64,000 nucleotides of DNA from Aerococcaceae bacterium DSM 111020 (GTDB taxonomy: Bacteria; Bacillota; Bacilli; Lactobacillales; Aerococcaceae), in contig JACBXP010000012.1 in the NCBI GenBank assembly GCA_015863185.1, positions 1-64,000 on the forward strand. Direction: 5' to 3'. The notes beneath the pieces are model-generated. The model had not been told where the DNA came from and searched no databases. It saw only the letters and a program-made list of their open reading frames with translations. The translations under genes and the position numbers were made by a program. Shown piece after piece: positions 18,231-27,837 of this stretch (the stretch's first letter is position 1; every line of letters starts with the position of its first letter).

Positions 18231-19385
18231 ATGAAAGACGAGAAAAAAGTTGTCGAAACTGAGTACAGAGATTTAGATACAGATGCTGAATATCGTGCAG
18301 CAGATAGAAGGGTAGATGTAGACTACCATGATGGTGCGGATGATTCTGAACTGAATACACTAAACAAACGTGCTGGTTTCAATCTATCATGGCGTGCAAT
18401 TATTGCAGGAGTTGTAACTTTCTTAGCATTAATGTTGCTATTCATGTTAATTGGTAACGCGATCGGATTTGGTGTTTCTGACTTAACAGCAAGTAATCCA
18501 TTATCAGGTGTAGGAACAGGTCTTATTATTTGGATTATTGTTTCATTAGTTGTTTCACTAGGTCTAGCTGGTCTAGTAGCTGGTTTAACGGCTAATCGTG
18601 CTGGTTTTATTCATGGATTCTTAACTTGGGCCGTGAGTGTTATTTCATTGTTCTTCCTATTAAGTCGTTTGGTATCAGGTGCTCTTGGAGTGGCTGGTCA
18701 AGCATTAGGATATGCTGGTAACGCAGTTGGAACAGTTGCTGAACAAGCTGGTACAACCGTTGCAGGATTAACACAAGATGCATTTGATCAAGTAGCAAAT
18801 GAGTTAAATGTTGATACGTCTGAATTAGAAACAACAGTTAATGAAGTATTAGCAGATACTGAAATTCGTGAATTACAACCAGAATATTTACAAGGTCAAT
18901 TAGATCAAACTGTTCAAGATATTACAGATGCAGGTTATGCCATCGTTGTTGAAGGTCAAGATGCACAACAAGTTGCTGATAAATTGACAACAACTTTAGG
19001 TGATCGTGCAGAAAATATCACAGCAGAACTTGACCGTGATGCTTTAGTAAATTCTATTTCTAACAACACAGAATTAACTCAACCAGAAGTAGAACAAGCT
19101 GCAGATAATATCGAAGAAGCTTATAATGAAGCAACAACTCAAGCACAAGCTGCGTTAGATCAAGCAAGTCAATCAGTTGATGAGTTAACTGCTCAAGCGG
19201 AACAAGCGCTTCAAGAAGGAACTCAAGTTGCTGAAGATGTAACAAATAATGTTGCTAAAATTTCATTATGGACATTCGTTGGTTTATTACTTGGTTTATT
19301 AATTACTTCATTTGCTGGTCACTATGGTTCAAGAATGACTTCGCCATTCTATGGTCCTGATTCTGACGAGTATGTGAAATATTAA
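18231..19385 (+). CDS. Multi-pass membrane protein with helical extracytoplasmic domain
   Basis: A 384-residue protein of unknown function. An acidic N-terminus (about 45 residues) is followed by three hydrophobic helices, with the third running into Gly/Ala-rich sequence. A ~170-residue Ala/Gln/Glu-rich region with coiled-coil character follows, then one C-terminal helix (SLWTFVGLLLGLLI) and a short tail. The layout suggests a membrane-tethered helical rod. I start at ATG 18231 behind GAGAGTGAAAG; the frame is open further upstream without a better site. It has its own terminator. Confidence 0.72.
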   Translation: MKDEKKVVETEYRDLDTDAEYRAADRRVDVDYHDGADDSELNTLNKRAGFNLSWRAIIAGVVTFLALMLLFMLIGNAIGFGVSDLTASNPLSGVGTGLIIWIIVSLVVSLGLAGLVAGLTANRAGFIHGFLTWAVSVISLFFLLSRLVSGALGVAGQALGYAGNAVGTVAEQAGTTVAGLTQDAFDQVANELNVDTSELETTVNEVLADTEIRELQPEYLQGQLDQTVQDITDAGYAIVVEGQDAQQVADKLTTTLGDRAENITAELDRDALVNSISNNTELTQPEVEQAADNIEEAYNEATTQAQAALDQASQSVDELTAQAEQALQEGTQVAEDVTNNVAKISLWTFVGLLLGLLITSFAGHYGSRMTSPFYGPDSDEYVKY

Positions 19386-19405
19386 TTCTATAATTGAAAC
19401 AAAAA

Positions 19406-19440
19406 GAAACAGATTGTAAAAGTCTGTTTCTTTTTTGTTT
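19406..19440 (+). terminator. Intrinsic terminator
   Basis: Stem GAAACAGA / TCTGTTTC, then TTTTTTGTTT. Confidence 0.83.
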
Positions 19441-19524
19441 TTCAGAGTTTTCAAGGTTTGTAAGGGCTCTTTTATTATTATTTTTTTAAAAAAATATAGA
19501 ATTATGATACACATTTGTGAAATG

Positions 19525-19536
19525 GTGTGCTATAAT
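19525..19536 (+). promoter_or_regulatory. Extended -10 promoter of pflB
   Basis: TGCTATAAT with no convincing -35 hexamer. TTGTGAAAT (19515-19523) just upstream resembles one half of a Rex (NADH-sensor) site, but no second half is present. Confidence 0.4.
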
Positions 19537-19586
19537 AAATGTGCAGAGAGATAGTAAGGCGTATCATATTATATGGAGGAGACAAT

Positions 19587-21854
19587 ATGACAACATCATT
19601 TAAAGAGTTTACAGATGGAACAGCTTTCCAACAATGGGATGGCTTTGTAGGTAAAGATTGGCAACAGGAAGTTAATGTCCGTGATTTCATTCAAAATAAC
19701 TATACCGAATATCGTGGGGATGACAGTTTCTTAGTAGGTCCAACTGAAGCAACCAATGAATTATGGGCACAAGTTATGGACTTAACGAAACAAGAGCGTG
19801 AAGTTGGTGGTGTCTTAGACATGGATACGAAGGTAGTGTCTACAATCACTTCTCATGATGCTGGTTATTTAGATAAAGAAAAAGAAAAAATTGTGGGTGT
19901 TCAGACAGATGAACCATTCAAACGTTCATTACAACCATTTGGTGGTATTCGTATGTCGGAACAATCTGCACATGCCTATGGCTATGAAATAGATCCGGAA
20001 GTGTCACATATTTTCCGTGATTACCGTAAAACACATAACCAAGGTGTATTCGATGCATATACTCCAGAAATGCGTAAAGCACGTTCAAATAAAGTTATTA
20101 CAGGTTTACCTGACGCTTATGGACGTGGAAGAATTATTGGAGACTACCGTCGTGTTGCATTATACGGTGTTGACTTCTTAATGGCTGAAAAGCTAGATGA
20201 GTTCAACAATAACTTTGGTACGACAATGACACCAGATATTATTCAATTACGAGAAGAAATGTCTGAGCAATATCGTGCCTTGAATGAGTTAAAAGAACTC
20301 GGAGATATCTATGGATTTGACTTAAGTCGTCCAGCTGAAACAGCTCAAGAAGCGATTCAATGGTTATACTTAGGATATTTAGCTGCTATCAAACAACAAA
20401 ATGGTGCAGCAATGTCATTTGGTCGTACATCAACTTTCTTAGATATTTATATTCAACGTGATTTAGATAAAGGTTTAATCACTGAAGAAGAAGCACAAGA
20501 AATGATTGACCATTTAGTAATGAAATTACGTATCGTTAAATTTGCGCGTACACCAGATTACAATGAGTTATTCTCAGGAGATCCTACTTGGGTGACTGAA
20601 GCAATCGGTGGTATGGGAACTGATGGACGTTCATTGGTAACGAAAAACTCATTCCGTTTCTTACAAACTTTGAAAAACATGGGAACTGCACCAGAACCAA
20701 ACTTAACTGTTTTATGGTCACCAAACTTACCAGAAAACTTCAAACGTTTCTGTGCACATATCTCAATCGCAACGTCATCTATTCAATATGAAAATGACGA
20801 AATCATGCGCCCAATATATGGGGATGACTATGGTATTGCATGTTGTGTTTCTGCAATGGAAATTGGTAAACAAATGCAATTCTTTGGAGCGCGTGCAAAC
20901 TTAGCGAAAACATTATTGTATGCAATCAATGGTGGGGTTGATGAGTTAACAGGTCAACAAGTTGGACCTAAATATCAAGGTATCGATAGCGAATACTTAG
21001 ATTATGATGAAGTCATGGAAAAATATGATGTCATGATGGATTGGGTCTGTGAATTGTATGTTAACTGCTTGAACATTATTCACTACATGCACGACAAATA
21101 TTCTTATGAAAACTTAGAAATGGCATTACATGATACGAAAGTATTACGTACAATGGCAACAGGTATTGCTGGATTCTCAGTAGCTGTTGATTCATTATCA
21201 GCTATTAAATATGCGAAAGTTAAACCAATTCGAGATGAGAATGGTATTACTGTAGACTTTGAAATCGAAGGCGATTATCCAAAATATGGTAATAATGATG
21301 ATCGTGTAGACCAAATCGGTATTGATTTACTGAAAGCATTTATGACAAAAGTACAAAAAACACCTACTTATCGTAATGCTGTTCATACAACATCCATCTT
21401 AACAATTACATCGAATGTTGTTTATGGTAAAGGTACTGGAGCAACACCAGATGGCCGTGAATCAGGAGTGCCATTTGCGCCAGGTGCTAACCCAATGCAT
21501 GGTCGTGATGAAAATGGAGCGTTAGCATCATTATCATCTGTTGCTAAATTGCCGTATGAATACTCACTTGATGGTATCTCAAATACATTCTCTATCGTAC
21601 CGAAGGCTTTAGGAAAAGATGAAGAGATGAAAGAAGATAACTTAGTGGCAATGCTTGACGGATATGCTATTCAAGGTGGACACCACTTAAATATCAACGT
21701 CTTTGATCGTGCAACATTAGTGGATGCGATGGAACATCCTGAAGAATATCCACAATTAACGATTCGTGTGTCTGGTTATGCAGTAAACTTCGTTAAATTA
21801 ACACGTGAACAACAATTAGATGTTATTAACCGTACAATGCACGCTGAAATGTAA
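19587..21854 (+). CDS. pflB: Formate C-acetyltransferase (pyruvate formate-lyase)
   Basis: Converts pyruvate and CoA to acetyl-CoA and formate anaerobically. The 755-residue protein has the active-site Cys pair in IACCVSAM and the glycyl-radical motif RVSGYAVNF near the C-terminus. The start is ATG 19587, behind GGAGGAG; the frame opens 16 codons earlier, without a ribosome site. It is followed by a terminator and then by its activase pflA, the usual partner. Confidence 0.97.
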   Translation: MTTSFKEFTDGTAFQQWDGFVGKDWQQEVNVRDFIQNNYTEYRGDDSFLVGPTEATNELWAQVMDLTKQEREVGGVLDMDTKVVSTITSHDAGYLDKEKEKIVGVQTDEPFKRSLQPFGGIRMSEQSAHAYGYEIDPEVSHIFRDYRKTHNQGVFDAYTPEMRKARSNKVITGLPDAYGRGRIIGDYRRVALYGVDFLMAEKLDEFNNNFGTTMTPDIIQLREEMSEQYRALNELKELGDIYGFDLSRPAETAQEAIQWLYLGYLAAIKQQNGAAMSFGRTSTFLDIYIQRDLDKGLITEEEAQEMIDHLVMKLRIVKFARTPDYNELFSGDPTWVTEAIGGMGTDGRSLVTKNSFRFLQTLKNMGTAPEPNLTVLWSPNLPENFKRFCAHISIATSSIQYENDEIMRPIYGDDYGIACCVSAMEIGKQMQFFGARANLAKTLLYAINGGVDELTGQQVGPKYQGIDSEYLDYDEVMEKYDVMMDWVCELYVNCLNIIHYMHDKYSYENLEMALHDTKVLRTMATGIAGFSVAVDSLSAIKYAKVKPIRDENGITVDFEIEGDYPKYGNNDDRVDQIGIDLLKAFMTKVQKTPTYRNAVHTTSILTITSNVVYGKGTGATPDGRESGVPFAPGANPMHGRDENGALASLSSVAKLPYEYSLDGISNTFSIVPKALGKDEEMKEDNLVAMLDGYAIQGGHHLNINVFDRATLVDAMEHPEEYPQLTIRVSGYAVNFVKLTREQQLDVINRTMHAEM

Positions 21855-21872
21855 TTAAATATTACAAATCAT

Positions 21873-21906
21873 TAATCAGTCTGCTCAAGCAGACTGATTT
21901 TTTTAT
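21873..21906 (+). terminator. Terminator after pflB
   Basis: Stem AATCAGTCTGC / GCAGACTGATT followed by TTTTTT. It may be partial, allowing lower expression of pflA. Confidence 0.83.
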
Positions 21907-21968
21907 CAAAGCAGACAAATTTATAGTTATAAGTGAGAATATGAATGAGTAGATTGAGAGGGATATGA

Positions 21969-22739
21969 ATGATAACTACTGAACCAATTGTTGGAAGAGT
22001 CCACTCATTGGAAAGTTTTGGTTCTGTCGATGGACCGGGAATTCGTTTCGTTAGTTTCTTACAAGGTTGTCGAATGCGGTGTGAATTCTGTCATAATCCA
22101 GATACATGGAAAATTAATGCCGGAACACCTTATACACCTCAACAATTATATAATGAAGCCAGTAAATATCGTCCCTATTGGGGACGTAAAGGTGGCGTAA
22201 CTGTTTCAGGGGGAGAGCCATTATTACAAAAAGAATTTATTTTAGAATATTTTAAGATTTGTAAGTCAAATGGTGTAAATACAACCATTGATACCTGTGG
22301 AGGTGTTTTCTCGCGTGATCCAGAATATTTAGAAGTAATGGATGAGTTGGTAGATCATACAGATTTATTTTTATTAGATCTAAAACAAATCAATCCTGAA
22401 CGACACAAATCACTTACGATGATGCCTAATGATCACATTTTAGACTTTGCGCGTTATCTTCAAGAGAAGAACCAACCGATTTGGGTGCGTCACGTTTTAG
22501 TGCCTACGCGGACGGACTTCGATGAAGACTTAGAAAAATTAGGAGAGTTTATCGAATCATTAGGAGATATTGTCAAAAAAGTTGAAATACTGCCTTATCA
22601 CACGATGGGAGTCTATAAGTATCAAGAATTAGGTATCAAATATCCATTAGAAGGTGTACCGACACCGACTGAGGATCGAGTCAGAAATGCTGAACGATTA
22701 TTGAAGGTAGATCAATATCAAGGCTATCGTGACATGTAA
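21969..22739 (+). CDS. pflA: Pyruvate formate-lyase activating enzyme
   Basis: Radical-SAM enzyme of 256 residues that installs the glycyl radical on PflB. The [4Fe-4S] motif is CRMRCEFC (C-x3-C-x2-C) near residue 34, with GSVDGPGIRF before it and the SAM-binding VSGGEP after. GAGAGG precedes the ATG. Confidence 0.96.
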   Translation: MITTEPIVGRVHSLESFGSVDGPGIRFVSFLQGCRMRCEFCHNPDTWKINAGTPYTPQQLYNEASKYRPYWGRKGGVTVSGGEPLLQKEFILEYFKICKSNGVNTTIDTCGGVFSRDPEYLEVMDELVDHTDLFLLDLKQINPERHKSLTMMPNDHILDFARYLQEKNQPIWVRHVLVPTRTDFDEDLEKLGEFIESLGDIVKKVEILPYHTMGVYKYQELGIKYPLEGVPTPTEDRVRNAERLLKVDQYQGYRDM

Positions 22740-22762
22740 TTTTATAATACACAAGGTAACAC

Positions 22763-22800
22763 CTTCTTTGCTCTAATTAATGAGCAGAGAAGTTTTTTTA
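22763..22800 (+). terminator. Terminator after pflA
   Basis: Stem CTTCTTTGCTC / GAGCAGAGAAG, then a run of T. Confidence 0.85.
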
Positions 22801-22858
22801 CGATGAATAATAATAACAAAATTAGTTAACTAGGACATCATTGATTTACTGGCACGAA

Positions 22859-22881
22859 CAAAAAAGGAGCTATTGCCCCTT
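22859..22881 (-). terminator. Terminator of the glyoxalase II gene
   Basis: On the minus strand AGGGGC AATA GCTCCT followed by six T, just after the stop codon. Confidence 0.75.
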
Positions 22882-22886
22882 TATTC

Positions 22887-23588
22887 TTAGAAATTATCGC
22901 GCTGATCACGTAGTTCTTTAAATTGTTCCACAGAATCTGCCGTCATAAATAGATTAATCTTGCGTTCGACTCCAATGGTGCTTGGTAAAGTAGGTTGTTT
23001 GTTGTCTCGTAAGGCTTCGACTTCTTCCTTGGTTTGTTTAATTGCTTGGTTATCGGGGTCAATCTCTTCAGCAAAACGCAGATTCGTTAAAGTATATTCG
23101 TGGCCAGCATAAATCCGTACACTATCTGGTAAAGCATTGAAATATTGCATCCCTTGGTAAGCAGCATCATAATCTTTAATAAAGACACGGCCACACCCTC
23201 CTGAAAATAAGGCATCTCCACAAAACAGCTCTTCTTCCATTAAGTAACTGATATGTCCTTCAGTGTGCCCAGCTGTTAAATGGACTTCTACCACTTGGTC
23301 CCATAAATCAAAGCAATCTCCATCAGCAACGGTAATAGTCGTTAATTCGGAAACTTCAGTGGGACCGTAAATCGTAACAGCATCAAATTTTTCTGTTAAA
23401 TCTTGTACGCCACCGATATGATCATCATGATGATGCGTCAATAAAATACAATCCAATGTTAATTGATTATCTTGTAAGAATGTTAATACGGGTTCAGCTT
23501 CACCGGGATCTACTATAATGGCACGTTCATTGTCTGTAATCGCCCATATATAATTATCATTAAGTGCTGGTATCGCGTGAATATTCAT
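22887..23588 (-). CDS. gloB: Hydroxyacylglutathione hydrolase-like metallo-beta-lactamase (glyoxalase II)
   Basis: A 233-residue MBL-fold hydrolase. The metal-binding THHHDDHIGG is followed by AGHTEGH, the glyoxalase-II loop FCGDALFSGGCGR and AGHEYTLTNLRFA. These last two motifs separate true glyoxalase II from generic MBL proteins. The role is hydrolysis of S-lactoylglutathione or a related thiol ester from methylglyoxal. The start is supported by AAAGGAG on the minus strand. With gpx and the VOC cluster it points to thiol-dependent detoxification; glutathione synthesis genes are not in the window. Confidence 0.9.
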   Translation of the reverse strand: MNIHAIPALNDNYIWAITDNERAIIVDPGEAEPVLTFLQDNQLTLDCILLTHHHDDHIGGVQDLTEKFDAVTIYGPTEVSELTTITVADGDCFDLWDQVVEVHLTAGHTEGHISYLMEEELFCGDALFSGGCGRVFIKDYDAAYQGMQYFNALPDSVRIYAGHEYTLTNLRFAEEIDPDNQAIKQTKEEVEALRDNKQPTLPSTIGVERKINLFMTADSVEQFKELRDQRDNF

Positions 23589-23689
23589 TTTATCACTCCT
23601 TTATGACAAGTATAAATAAACTCCAAATGAGATTCAACTCACATCCCTTCAGAGATATGGTACAATAACCAAGACAAAAGGAGGCTATT

Positions 23690-25063
23690 ATGAGCAAACA
23701 ACATTCACTTTTTAAGAAAAATGAAGAATATGAAGGGATAGTCGTTGATTTAACTTCTAAAGCTCAAGGTGTCGTTAAGATTGAGAATTATCCATTTTTC
23801 ATTGAAGGTGTCCTGCCTGATGAATTCGTTCGATTTAAGGCAACAAAAATTAATAAAAAATATGGTTTCGGCCGAATGATGGAAATTATTGAAAAAAGTC
23901 CAGAACGAGTAGAAATAACAGATAAATTAGGACTACAAAATGGTACGATGACATTGCAACACATGTCTTATCCAGCACAGTTAGATTTTAAACAAAAATT
24001 AGTTGCGGACGCTTTTTATAAATTAGGGGGCTTCGAAAATATTACAGTAAAGCCAACTATTGGGATGGATCATCCTTGGGCTTATCGAAATAAAGCACAG
24101 ATACCAGTTCGTGAAGTGGATGGACAATTAGAAACCGGTTTTTATCGGAAGAGATCACATGATTTAATCCCTATTGAGGACTATTATATTCAAGATCCGG
24201 TCATTGATCAGACTATTCTGATTGTGAGGGACATTATGCGGGAATATGGAGTAACTGCTTATGATGAACAAACACTAAAAGGTGATTTGCGTCATATTAT
24301 TGTTAAACGTGGCCAGTATACTCATCAAATAATGATTGTACTTGTTTTGAATAAACCCAAATTACCTAAACAAGAACAGATTGTCGAACAAATAAAAGAA
24401 CAAGTACCTGAACTCGTTAGTTTGGTTGCTAATATCAATCCACAAAATACTAATGTGATATTAGGGAAAGAAAACAAACTTTTATGGGGTCAAGATTTTT
24501 ATGAAGATGAAATGTTAGGACTGACATTACGTATATCTCCCCATTCTTTCTATCAAGTTAATACACCACAAGCAGAACGTTTATATCAAGAAGCCATTAA
24601 TGTAGCAAAATTGACAGGCAATGAAATTGTCATGGATGCTTACTGTGGGATTGGTTCAATTAGCTTAGCATTGGCTCAACAAGCCAAACAAGTATATGCG
24701 GTAGAAGTCATTCCTGAAGCGATTGAAATGGCAAAAGTAAATGCTGATATCAATGAGATCAACAATGTTTCATTTGAGGTAGGTAAAGCAGAAGAAGTGA
24801 TTAATGATTGGCAAGAAGCTGACATTCACTTTGATGTGGTTGTAGTTGACCCACCAAGAAAAGGGTTAGCCGAAAGTTTTATAGAAACTGTCATTGAACA
24901 ACAACCAGAACGGATTGTCTATGTATCTTGTAATCCAGCAACTTGTGCTCGAGACTGCAAATTATTTGCTGACCAAGGTTATCGTATTCAATCTATCCAG
25001 CCGGTTGATTTATTCTGCCAAACAACACATGTTGAATGTGTTGTCAGCCTGATTCGAAAATAA
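23690..25063 (+). CDS. rlmD: 23S rRNA (uracil-C5)-methyltransferase, RlmD/RlmCD family (copy 1)
   Basis: A 457-residue SAM-dependent RNA methyltransferase. The N-terminal TRAM domain (about residues 8-70) is followed by the central domain and Rossmann fold (DAYCGIGSISLALA). VVDPPRKG follows, then the catalytic Cys in SCNPATCARD and the C-terminal signature VDLFCQTTHVECVVSLIRK. AGGAGG precedes the ATG. Its 3' end matters here: decayed copies of the last ~20 codons are scattered downstream, suggesting that it is an integration target for mobile elements. Confidence 0.93.
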   Translation: MSKQHSLFKKNEEYEGIVVDLTSKAQGVVKIENYPFFIEGVLPDEFVRFKATKINKKYGFGRMMEIIEKSPERVEITDKLGLQNGTMTLQHMSYPAQLDFKQKLVADAFYKLGGFENITVKPTIGMDHPWAYRNKAQIPVREVDGQLETGFYRKRSHDLIPIEDYYIQDPVIDQTILIVRDIMREYGVTAYDEQTLKGDLRHIIVKRGQYTHQIMIVLVLNKPKLPKQEQIVEQIKEQVPELVSLVANINPQNTNVILGKENKLLWGQDFYEDEMLGLTLRISPHSFYQVNTPQAERLYQEAINVAKLTGNEIVMDAYCGIGSISLALAQQAKQVYAVEVIPEAIEMAKVNADINEINNVSFEVGKAEEVINDWQEADIHFDVVVVDPPRKGLAESFIETVIEQQPERIVYVSCNPATCARDCKLFADQGYRIQSIQPVDLFCQTTHVECVVSLIRK

Positions 25064-25087
25064 GCATTCAACTGGAGATAGGTATAT

Positions 25088-25206
25088 TTGATATCAAAGT
25101 AAATAATGAACGTGCAGTGCAGTTCCGAAAATGGGCAGGACAGGCTGTTTATGTCTGACTATGACAGATATTTACTTGAGTTGGAAGAGAAAGTTAGAGA
25201 AGAGTA
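25088..25206 (+). pseudogene. rhuM-family remnant
   Basis: The frame reads FDIKVNNERAVQFRKWAGQ and then meets a stop. VNNERAVQFRKW is a typical stretch of RhuM-family proteins. A second short frame ending LLELEEKVREE resembles a RhuM C-terminus. The middle of the gene is deleted. It lies 25 bp after rlmD copy 1, the same relation as the rhuM pseudogene near 56776 to its rlmD tail scar. Confidence 0.6.
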
Positions 25207-25241
25207 AACGGGGAATTTGAATTTTACAGGGAGGTTAGATT

Positions 25242-25763
25242 ATGATTATTTTGATAGCAGGAGCTTCACATACAGGAAAAACAGCATTGTCACAGAAGCT
25301 GCTTGAAAAATATAAATATCCATATTTTTCAATAGACCATTTGAAGATGGGTTTAATAAGAAGTGGCAACACGGAACTTACCCCAACAAGTGATGATTCA
25401 GATTTAACAGCATATTTGTGGGCGATTGTTCGTGAAATGATTAAGACAGCAATAGAAAATAAGCAGAATTTGATTGTGGAAGGCTGTTATATTCCATTTG
25501 ATTGGGCGAAAGATTTTGAAAAAGAGTATCTTGATAGTATCAAATATTATTGTCTTGTAATGAGTGAGGATTATATTAGAAATAATTTTGCAGATATAAA
25601 AAGCTATGCAAGTATAATCGAAAGTCGTTTTGATGATGATTGTTGTACTTTGGATTCAGTGATAGAAGATAATAGGCAAGTCTTGGAACACGCCATCGCA
25701 CACGAAGTTAATTATATACTTATTGATGATGAGTACAAAATAGATATTGATTTAGAGAGATAA
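25242..25763 (+). CDS. P-loop kinase-like NTPase
   Basis: A 173-residue single-domain P-loop protein. Walker A is GASHTGKT at residues 6-13; a DHLKMGL segment follows, as in nucleoside, phosphoglycerate and zeta-type kinases, and IVEGCYIPFDWAK is near residue 75. Small kinases of this type are common accessory genes in Firmicutes. The substrate is unknown. GGGAGG precedes the ATG. It sits between a rhuM remnant and rlmD-tail scars, so it is probably cargo of an old insertion. No antitoxin-like partner is seen. Confidence 0.72.
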   Translation: MIILIAGASHTGKTALSQKLLEKYKYPYFSIDHLKMGLIRSGNTELTPTSDDSDLTAYLWAIVREMIKTAIENKQNLIVEGCYIPFDWAKDFEKEYLDSIKYYCLVMSEDYIRNNFADIKSYASIIESRFDDDCCTLDSVIEDNRQVLEHAIAHEVNYILIDDEYKIDIDLER

Positions 25764-25777
25764 ATTTCAATTCCACA

Positions 25778-25900
25778 GACATATTCCCACAAACGACTCA
25801 ATTACAAAAAGGCTATGGACTTGTTCCCGTAAACGGTAAAATAGCAACGACATTGAGCCTGTCGTATCGACACATGTTGAGACGCTTGTGGTTTGTAACA
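25778..25900 (+). repeat. Tandem rlmD 3'-end scars (island 1, left)
   Basis: Three decayed pieces of the rlmD C-terminal coding sequence. GACATATTCCCACAAACGAC (25778-25797) reads DIFPQTT. GACTTGTTCCCGTAAACGG (25818-25836) reads DLFP-stop-T. CGACACATGTTGAGACG (25868-25884) reads THVET. The normal gene end reads VD(L/M)F-x-QTTHVE(C/T)VV. They have no start codon or frame of their own. I interpret them as attachment-site remnants. Confidence 0.65.
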
Positions 25901-26068
25901 TTTTAGCGAAAGAACTCCCTAAGTCTTTAATTGTAGTTGAAGTTCAGTTCATTAAAATAGTTGTAATTGTAAGTAATATTTTTAAATTTAGTCGACTTTA
26001 TTGTGCACAGATTATCGGGTGGGTAATTAAATCCTTTGATAATATTGAAATTGAAAGGAGGTTGTTTG

Positions 26069-26947
26069 TTGGATACGTTAAGTAATATGAATAAAGCTTT
26101 GGCATATATTGAAGAGCATTTAACTGAAGAAATTGATTACAGTGAAGTGTCGAAAATTGCTTACTGTTCAGAGTATCATTTTAAAAGGATGTTTTCATTT
26201 TTATCAGGAATTGGTTTGTCAGAATATATTCGAAGAAGAAGATTAACGCTGGCTGCTCTTGATTTGAAAGATACAAATTTGAGAATAATCGATGTGGCTG
26301 TCAAATATGGCTATAATTCGGCTGACTCATTTTCCCGTGCTTTTCATTCCCTGCATGGTATTCTTCCTTCAGAAGCAAGAAGTGAGAAAACGCAGTTAAA
26401 AGCCTATCCTAGAATGACCTTTCAATTATCAATTAAAGGAGGATGCGAGATGAATTATCGTATTGTTGAGAAAGAGTCGTTTAAGTTAGTAGGATTTAAG
26501 ATGAGAGTCCCAATTATTTTTGAAGGTGTCAATCCAGAGATTGCACAAATGACCGAACTTTTAACACCAGAGGTTATTAAACAATTAAAAGCAATCTCAA
26601 ATGTAGAACCAATGGGTATTATTAGTGCTTCCACTAATTTTTCAGAAGGAAGAATGGAAGAGAAGGGCGAGTTGGATCATTACATCGGGGTAGCAACTTC
26701 AGGTGATGAAACAGCAGAATTTGATGTATTAAAAATTGATGCTTGTACCTGGGCAGTATTTGAATCGATTGGACCATTCCCAGAGACACTTCAAAATGTA
26801 TGGGGTAGAATATACTCAGAGTGGTTTCCGTCTTCGAGTTATGAGTTAGTTGAAGGCCCAGAAATTTTGTGGAACGAGAGTCCAGACACTGGAAATCCAA
26901 AGTATCGAAGCGAAATCTGGATTCCGGTAAAGAAAAAAGACTATTAA
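26069..26947 (+). CDS. AraC-family regulator with GyrI-like effector domain
   Basis: A 292-residue protein. Residues about 5-100 form two AraC-type helix-turn-helix motifs ([20 protein letters not shown] and [20 protein letters not shown]). Residues about 125-290 form the GyrI/SOUL-like effector-binding domain that senses small hydrophobic compounds or modulates gyrase inhibitors. The likely start is TTG 26069, seven nt after AAAGGAGG; the frame extends to 26036 without a site. It lies between two clusters of rlmD-tail scars and ends in its own terminator, so it is probably acquired cargo. No regulated pump gene is next to it. Confidence 0.86.
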   Translation: MDTLSNMNKALAYIEEHLTEEIDYSEVSKIAYCSEYHFKRMFSFLSGIGLSEYIRRRRLTLAALDLKDTNLRIIDVAVKYGYNSADSFSRAFHSLHGILPSEARSEKTQLKAYPRMTFQLSIKGGCEMNYRIVEKESFKLVGFKMRVPIIFEGVNPEIAQMTELLTPEVIKQLKAISNVEPMGIISASTNFSEGRMEEKGELDHYIGVATSGDETAEFDVLKIDACTWAVFESIGPFPETLQNVWGRIYSEWFPSSSYELVEGPEILWNESPDTGNPKYRSEIWIPVKKKDY

Positions 26948-26968
26948 TTACACCGATTTTTATGATTG

Positions 26969-26996
26969 AGGGCACTCCTAGCAAGAGTGCCCTTTT
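26969..26996 (+). terminator. Terminator of the AraC/GyrI gene
   Basis: Stem AGGGCACTC / GAGTGCCCT with a seven-base loop, then TTTT. Confidence 0.85.
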
Positions 26997-27150
26997 CGTA
27001 AACGGTACGATTGGTGGATATGTTCCCACGAACGTACAAAATAGTCGATATGTTCCCGCATACGACTATTTCATTAAAAATCGCAAATACATCAATTCTA
27101 TCAACTCGTCCCATGTTGAGACGGTGATACTGCTTGTGAAGGAGCGTTAG
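26992..27150 (+). repeat. Tandem rlmD 3'-end scars (island 1, right)
   Basis: CGTAAACGGTA (26997-27007) repeats the left-hand scar at 25829-25839 exactly. GTGGATATGTTCCCACGAACG (27014-27033, first base 27013 region) reads VDMFPRT. GTCGATATGTTCCCGCATAC (27044-27063) reads VDMFPHT. CCCATGTTGAGACGGTGATA (27110-27129) reads HVETVI and runs on to LLVKER-stop. The first three lie within 70 bp, so the gene end has been duplicated repeatedly. Confidence 0.65.
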
Positions 27151-27250
27151 TGACTGAAGAAGCAGATGTCTCGTCCATGCACGAAATTCCCAAGAAGGCA
27201 AGGCGGAGCCGTAGCCTGATTGGTAGAATTTGGTTGCTCGAGGCCGTAGC
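27150..27250 (+). repeat. Direct repeat copy A of a structured non-coding element
   Basis: Starts GTGACTGAAGAAGCAGATGTC and includes TTGGTAGAATTTGGTTG near 27200-27235. Copy B at 27430 shares the first 18 bases exactly and a similar 3' half. No open frame with a start and ribosome site crosses it. Confidence 0.55.
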
Positions 27251-27428
27251 ATTACTTACTAGGACGAAGGGACGAGGTAAGTAATTACGGAGACCTGTGC
27301 GATAGTCGTCGCAGAATGAAGAACAGAGTGATGAAATTATGCGGTAACGACGAACCGCTGCATAGTATTGGTCACAAGTATTGTAAGCGACGTAGAGCTA
27401 CATTATGCGAAGTGTAATGAAGCTACGT
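27244..27428 (+). ncRNA. Candidate structured RNA
   Basis: Three clear hairpins in a gene-free stretch. 27244-27290 has a 14-bp stem (CCGTA and ATTACTTAC arms, GC bulge). 27338-27364 has GCGGT/ACCGC with outer pairs. 27390-27428 has ACGTAG/CTACGT plus CATTA/TAATG. The second carries GGTAACGACGAACCGCT, which recurs with two changes at 60444 in the other island. I cannot assign it to a known family. It could equally be a decayed intron or element end. Confidence 0.4.
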
Positions 27429-27429
27429 G

Positions 27430-27530
27430 GTGACTGAAGAAGCAGATATCTTGCTCATACACACAATTTCTAAGATAACGAGCGTATCGAGGAAATGATT
27501 GATAGAATTTGGTGGTTGAGTGTAGTATTG
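27430..27530 (+). repeat. Direct repeat copy B of the structured element
   Basis: Starts GTGACTGAAGAAGCAGATATC; later has GATAGAATTTGGTGGTTG. It is imperfectly repeated from copy A, 280 bp upstream. Confidence 0.55.
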
Positions 27531-27674
27531 CTTCAAGCTGTTCGAACGCATTGATTTACTCTCTAAATGTATCAGCTGAAGAAGTTAAGCGGCCACATCA
27601 TCCGATTATGATGTCCAGCTTAATATTTTGAATTTGATTTAATGATCACTATTCCATGAAATTTTAATACAGAT

Positions 27675-27713
27675 CTCGTTTTTTCTCTGACGCAAAAACG
27701 AGTTCTTTTTTTG
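27675..27713 (+). terminator. Terminator-like hairpin with no gene in front
   Basis: Stem CTCGTTTTT / AAAAACGAG, then eight T. It ends the gene-free stretch 27150-27670 and would suit a transcript from the candidate RNA. The bases from 27531 to 27674 show nothing else I can name. Confidence 0.7.
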
Positions 27714-27837
27714 TTGTAAGTAAAATAGTGAAATCGTAAAAAGTTTCCTTAATATTCTGTGTTAATTTTTTAGGTATCAACTTTTCACTTTTTATTTTTT
27801 TGTAGCACATTTTTAGAGCGTTTGTTATCGATTATAA

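Noticed and set aside
19515-19523. Rex half-site (TTGTGAAAT) before pflB
   Set aside because: No matching inverted half, so it is not called as an operator.
25888-26085. 65-codon frame after the HVET scar
   Set aside because: Lies in scar debris and runs through the ribosome site of the AraC/GyrI gene; no ribosome site of its own.
26869-27150. 93-codon plus-strand frame and a 131-codon minus-strand frame over the AraC/GyrI gene end
   Set aside because: They overlap a well-supported gene and its terminator; composition is that of a shadow frame.
27150-27530. Group II intron, ROOL or GOLLD RNA
   Set aside because: No recognisable domain V, intron ORF or family signature; kept only as an unassigned structured element.
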